Of a stretch of 13,802 nt of DNA, positions 12,709-13,802 are shown one piece after another. The stretch lies in NCBI GenBank assembly GCA_014802705.1, contig JAAVBR010000072.1:1-13802 (forward strand). The letters are read 5' to 3'. The DNA comes from a bacterium. GTDB lineage: Bacteria; Pseudomonadota; Alphaproteobacteria; Rs-D84. Under the pieces are notes generated by a model. It saw nothing but the letters and a program-made list of their open reading frames with translations, was not told the origin of the DNA and searched no databases. The translations under genes and the position numbers were made by a program. Positions within the stretch are counted from its first letter, which is position 1, and the number at the start of each line of letters is the position of its first letter.

Positions 12709-13759
12709 CCAGACATATACATTTTTTTGCCTGATTGTCCCACTTTGTATCAGAAGCTTTCAAACACGCCTCTTTCAGGGCGGCCACATCCGTCAACTTG
12801 CACGTGCGGCTGGCGGCATGCCAGACATGGTCGGCGTCTTTACAGACGCATTTGTTCCCCGACAGGCGCAATCCGTCGTATTCACTGCAAGAACAGCCAA
12901 CGGAATCATAATATGTCCCGCCCGAATTTTCACAGGCGCGTTTTTTTGCAGCCTCGGTATTGACCGCCCGCTGCTGGCGCGCAGCATCCCCCAGTTCGCA
13001 TTGCTTGGTTTGACTGTTATAGGTATAATCAGACGGTGTACAGACGCACCGGCCTTTTTCCAGTTTCAGGTGTTTGTCCGCCGTGCACGTGCATTTGTTA
13101 TTGGCCCACGTCCCACCGGAATTCAAACAATCTTTGACGCCTTCTTTGTATTCACAGGTCAAGCCATCCGACGATGTTTGCAGATAGTCCCGGGAACATT
13201 CACATCGATAACCGTTCCAATCCCCTTCTGATTCTTTACAATTTTTTGGACGTTCGTCTTCAATGCATGCCGTCCTGTCCCGATTGGGAATATATCCTGA
13301 ATCGCATTTATAAAATATGCATCCTGTATGACCCGCACGTAAGACAACATCTTCGCCGACCGAAATCCGGCGCGTGGCGTTGGATCGATCATCCAAGGCG
13401 ATGGAACGTTGGGCATGGGCGGCGTTTTGTTTTATATCCTTGGGGTGAATATGGCTGCCCACACACACGGTAGAGGGATCATAGGATCGCCATTTATCAT
13501 TCCAAAAACCGGTCGTGCATTGGTACAGTTTTCGGACATAGCCGTCTTTATCAACCTGGCCGACAATATCGCCATCTTCGCATTCTTTATTACCGGCGAA
13601 GGAATCGTTACAATAATAGCATTGATCGCTGTCCTCCTCGTAACTGGCGTTGATGGAATCATTCCCCCCACAGGCGTATAGGCCACACAGCGCCCAGGAT
13701 GGTGTCGAAAATCCATAAATCCCCAACAAAATCATCAATCCACAGATTGCTTTTTTCAT
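12659..13759 (-). CDS. 5' part of a cysteine-rich secreted repeat protein (frameshifted near its end)
   Basis: Reads from the ATG at 13759 to a stop at 12659 (366 residues). It begins with a signal peptide (MKKAICGLMILLGIYGF), cut near residue 23 (SWA, before LCGLYACGG). The mature part has 29 cysteines. From about residue 174 on, a module of roughly 35-75 residues recurs: C, a Gly/Trp- or Tyr-containing spacer, then C-x-C. Examples are CKESEGDWNGYRCEC, CLNSGGTWANNKCTC and CENSGGTYYDSVGCSC, followed by CVC-x(12-13)-C. This suggests a disulfide-rich extracellular or periplasmic protein, likely surface-associated. The last residues (RIWRVLLFL) after the A9 run are out of register. With one A fewer, the frame would continue for a total of 511 residues into the part at 12223-12708. 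No named family is recognised. The ribosome binding site (AAGAAGAG) is weak. Confidence 0.85.
   Translation of the reverse strand: MKKAICGLMILLGIYGFSTPSWALCGLYACGGNDSINASYEEDSDQCYYCNDSFAGNKECEDGDIVGQVDKDGYVRKLYQCTTGFWNDKWRSYDPSTVCVGSHIHPKDIKQNAAHAQRSIALDDRSNATRRISVGEDVVLRAGHTGCIFYKCDSGYIPNRDRTACIEDERPKNCKESEGDWNGYRCECSRDYLQTSSDGLTCEYKEGVKDCLNSGGTWANNKCTCTADKHLKLEKGRCVCTPSDYTYNSQTKQCELGDAARQQRAVNTEAAKKRACENSGGTYYDSVGCSCSEYDGLRLSGNKCVCKDADHVWHAASRTCKLTDVAALKEACLKASDTKWDNQAKKCICLDDPEEKKRIWRVLLFL
12688..12696 (-). other. A9 homopolymer at the frameshift
   Basis: Nine consecutive A's on the coding strand (T's on the plus strand). With eight A's the two frames of the cysteine-rich protein join as EEKKEFGEYY. 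With nine, the ribosome reaches a stop about ten codons later. It may be a sequencing or assembly indel, a true mutation, a phase-variable tract or a site of polymerase slippage. Confidence 0.8.
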
Positions 13760-13784
13760 CTGGTTTTCTCTTCTTTATGCCTAA

Positions 13785-13802
13785 TCCAAACGGTGGTTTG
13801 GA
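13785..13802. other. Small hairpin at the right edge
   Basis: TCCAAAC (13785-13791) pairs with GTTTGGA (13796-13802) around GGTG. It is about 25 nt upstream of the cysteine-rich gene start. It may be part of a terminator or leader that continues outside the window. Confidence 0.4.

Noticed and set aside
12226..12963. A 245-codon open frame on the plus strand
   Set aside because: Antisense to the cysteine-rich gene; no ribosome binding site and no recognisable protein features.

Overview
The window looks like ordinary chromosome from an alphaproteobacterium. The best lineage marker is a CcrM-type GANTC adenine methyltransferase (6611-7711), which is characteristic of Alphaproteobacteria. Stops are TAA, TAG and TGA with the standard bacterial code, and genes are densely packed with many overlaps of 4-20 nt or gaps of 2-6 nt. 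Base composition is mixed, with AT-rich promoter gaps. The combination of small housekeeping operons, a beta-helix surface protein and a cysteine-rich secreted repeat protein suggests a small-genome, host-associated alphaproteobacterium; this part is inference. I saw no tRNA, rRNA, CRISPR array, integrase or transposase.

Layout, left to right. (1) 1-756, minus: 5' part of a signal-peptide-bearing, beta-helix-like surface protein that runs off the left edge. (2) 858-2631, minus: rnhB then pgk, overlapping by 20 nt and closed by a terminator. (3) 2728-4157, plus: a three-gene operon of small, mutually related, unrecognised membrane proteins (coiled coil plus a two-helix hairpin plus a YHG motif), with its own good promoter and terminator. 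(4) 4190-6429, minus: nrdR then a soluble lytic transglycosylase. (5) 6611-7711, plus: ccrM. (6) 7736-10802, minus: transketolase, a small secreted protein of unknown function and a YgjP-type metallopeptidase, all nearly touching. (7) 10839-11273, plus: rnhA, divergent from tkt. (8) 11320-11775, minus: a DUF805 membrane protein. (9) 11776-12222: a 447-nt gene-free stretch filled with palindromic repeats. (10) 12223-13759, minus: a secreted cysteine-rich repeat protein split by a frameshift at a run of nine A's.

Working together: pgk and tkt are central carbon enzymes (glycolysis and the non-oxidative pentose phosphate pathway). rnhA and rnhB remove RNA from RNA:DNA hybrids. nrdR controls ribonucleotide reductase, and ccrM methylates GANTC, commonly linked to the cell cycle in this class. 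The lytic transglycosylase remodels peptidoglycan. The items most worth a second look are the tandem trio of paralogous membrane proteins, the frameshifted cysteine-rich protein with its A9 tract, and the composite palindromic repeat between 11919 and 12167.
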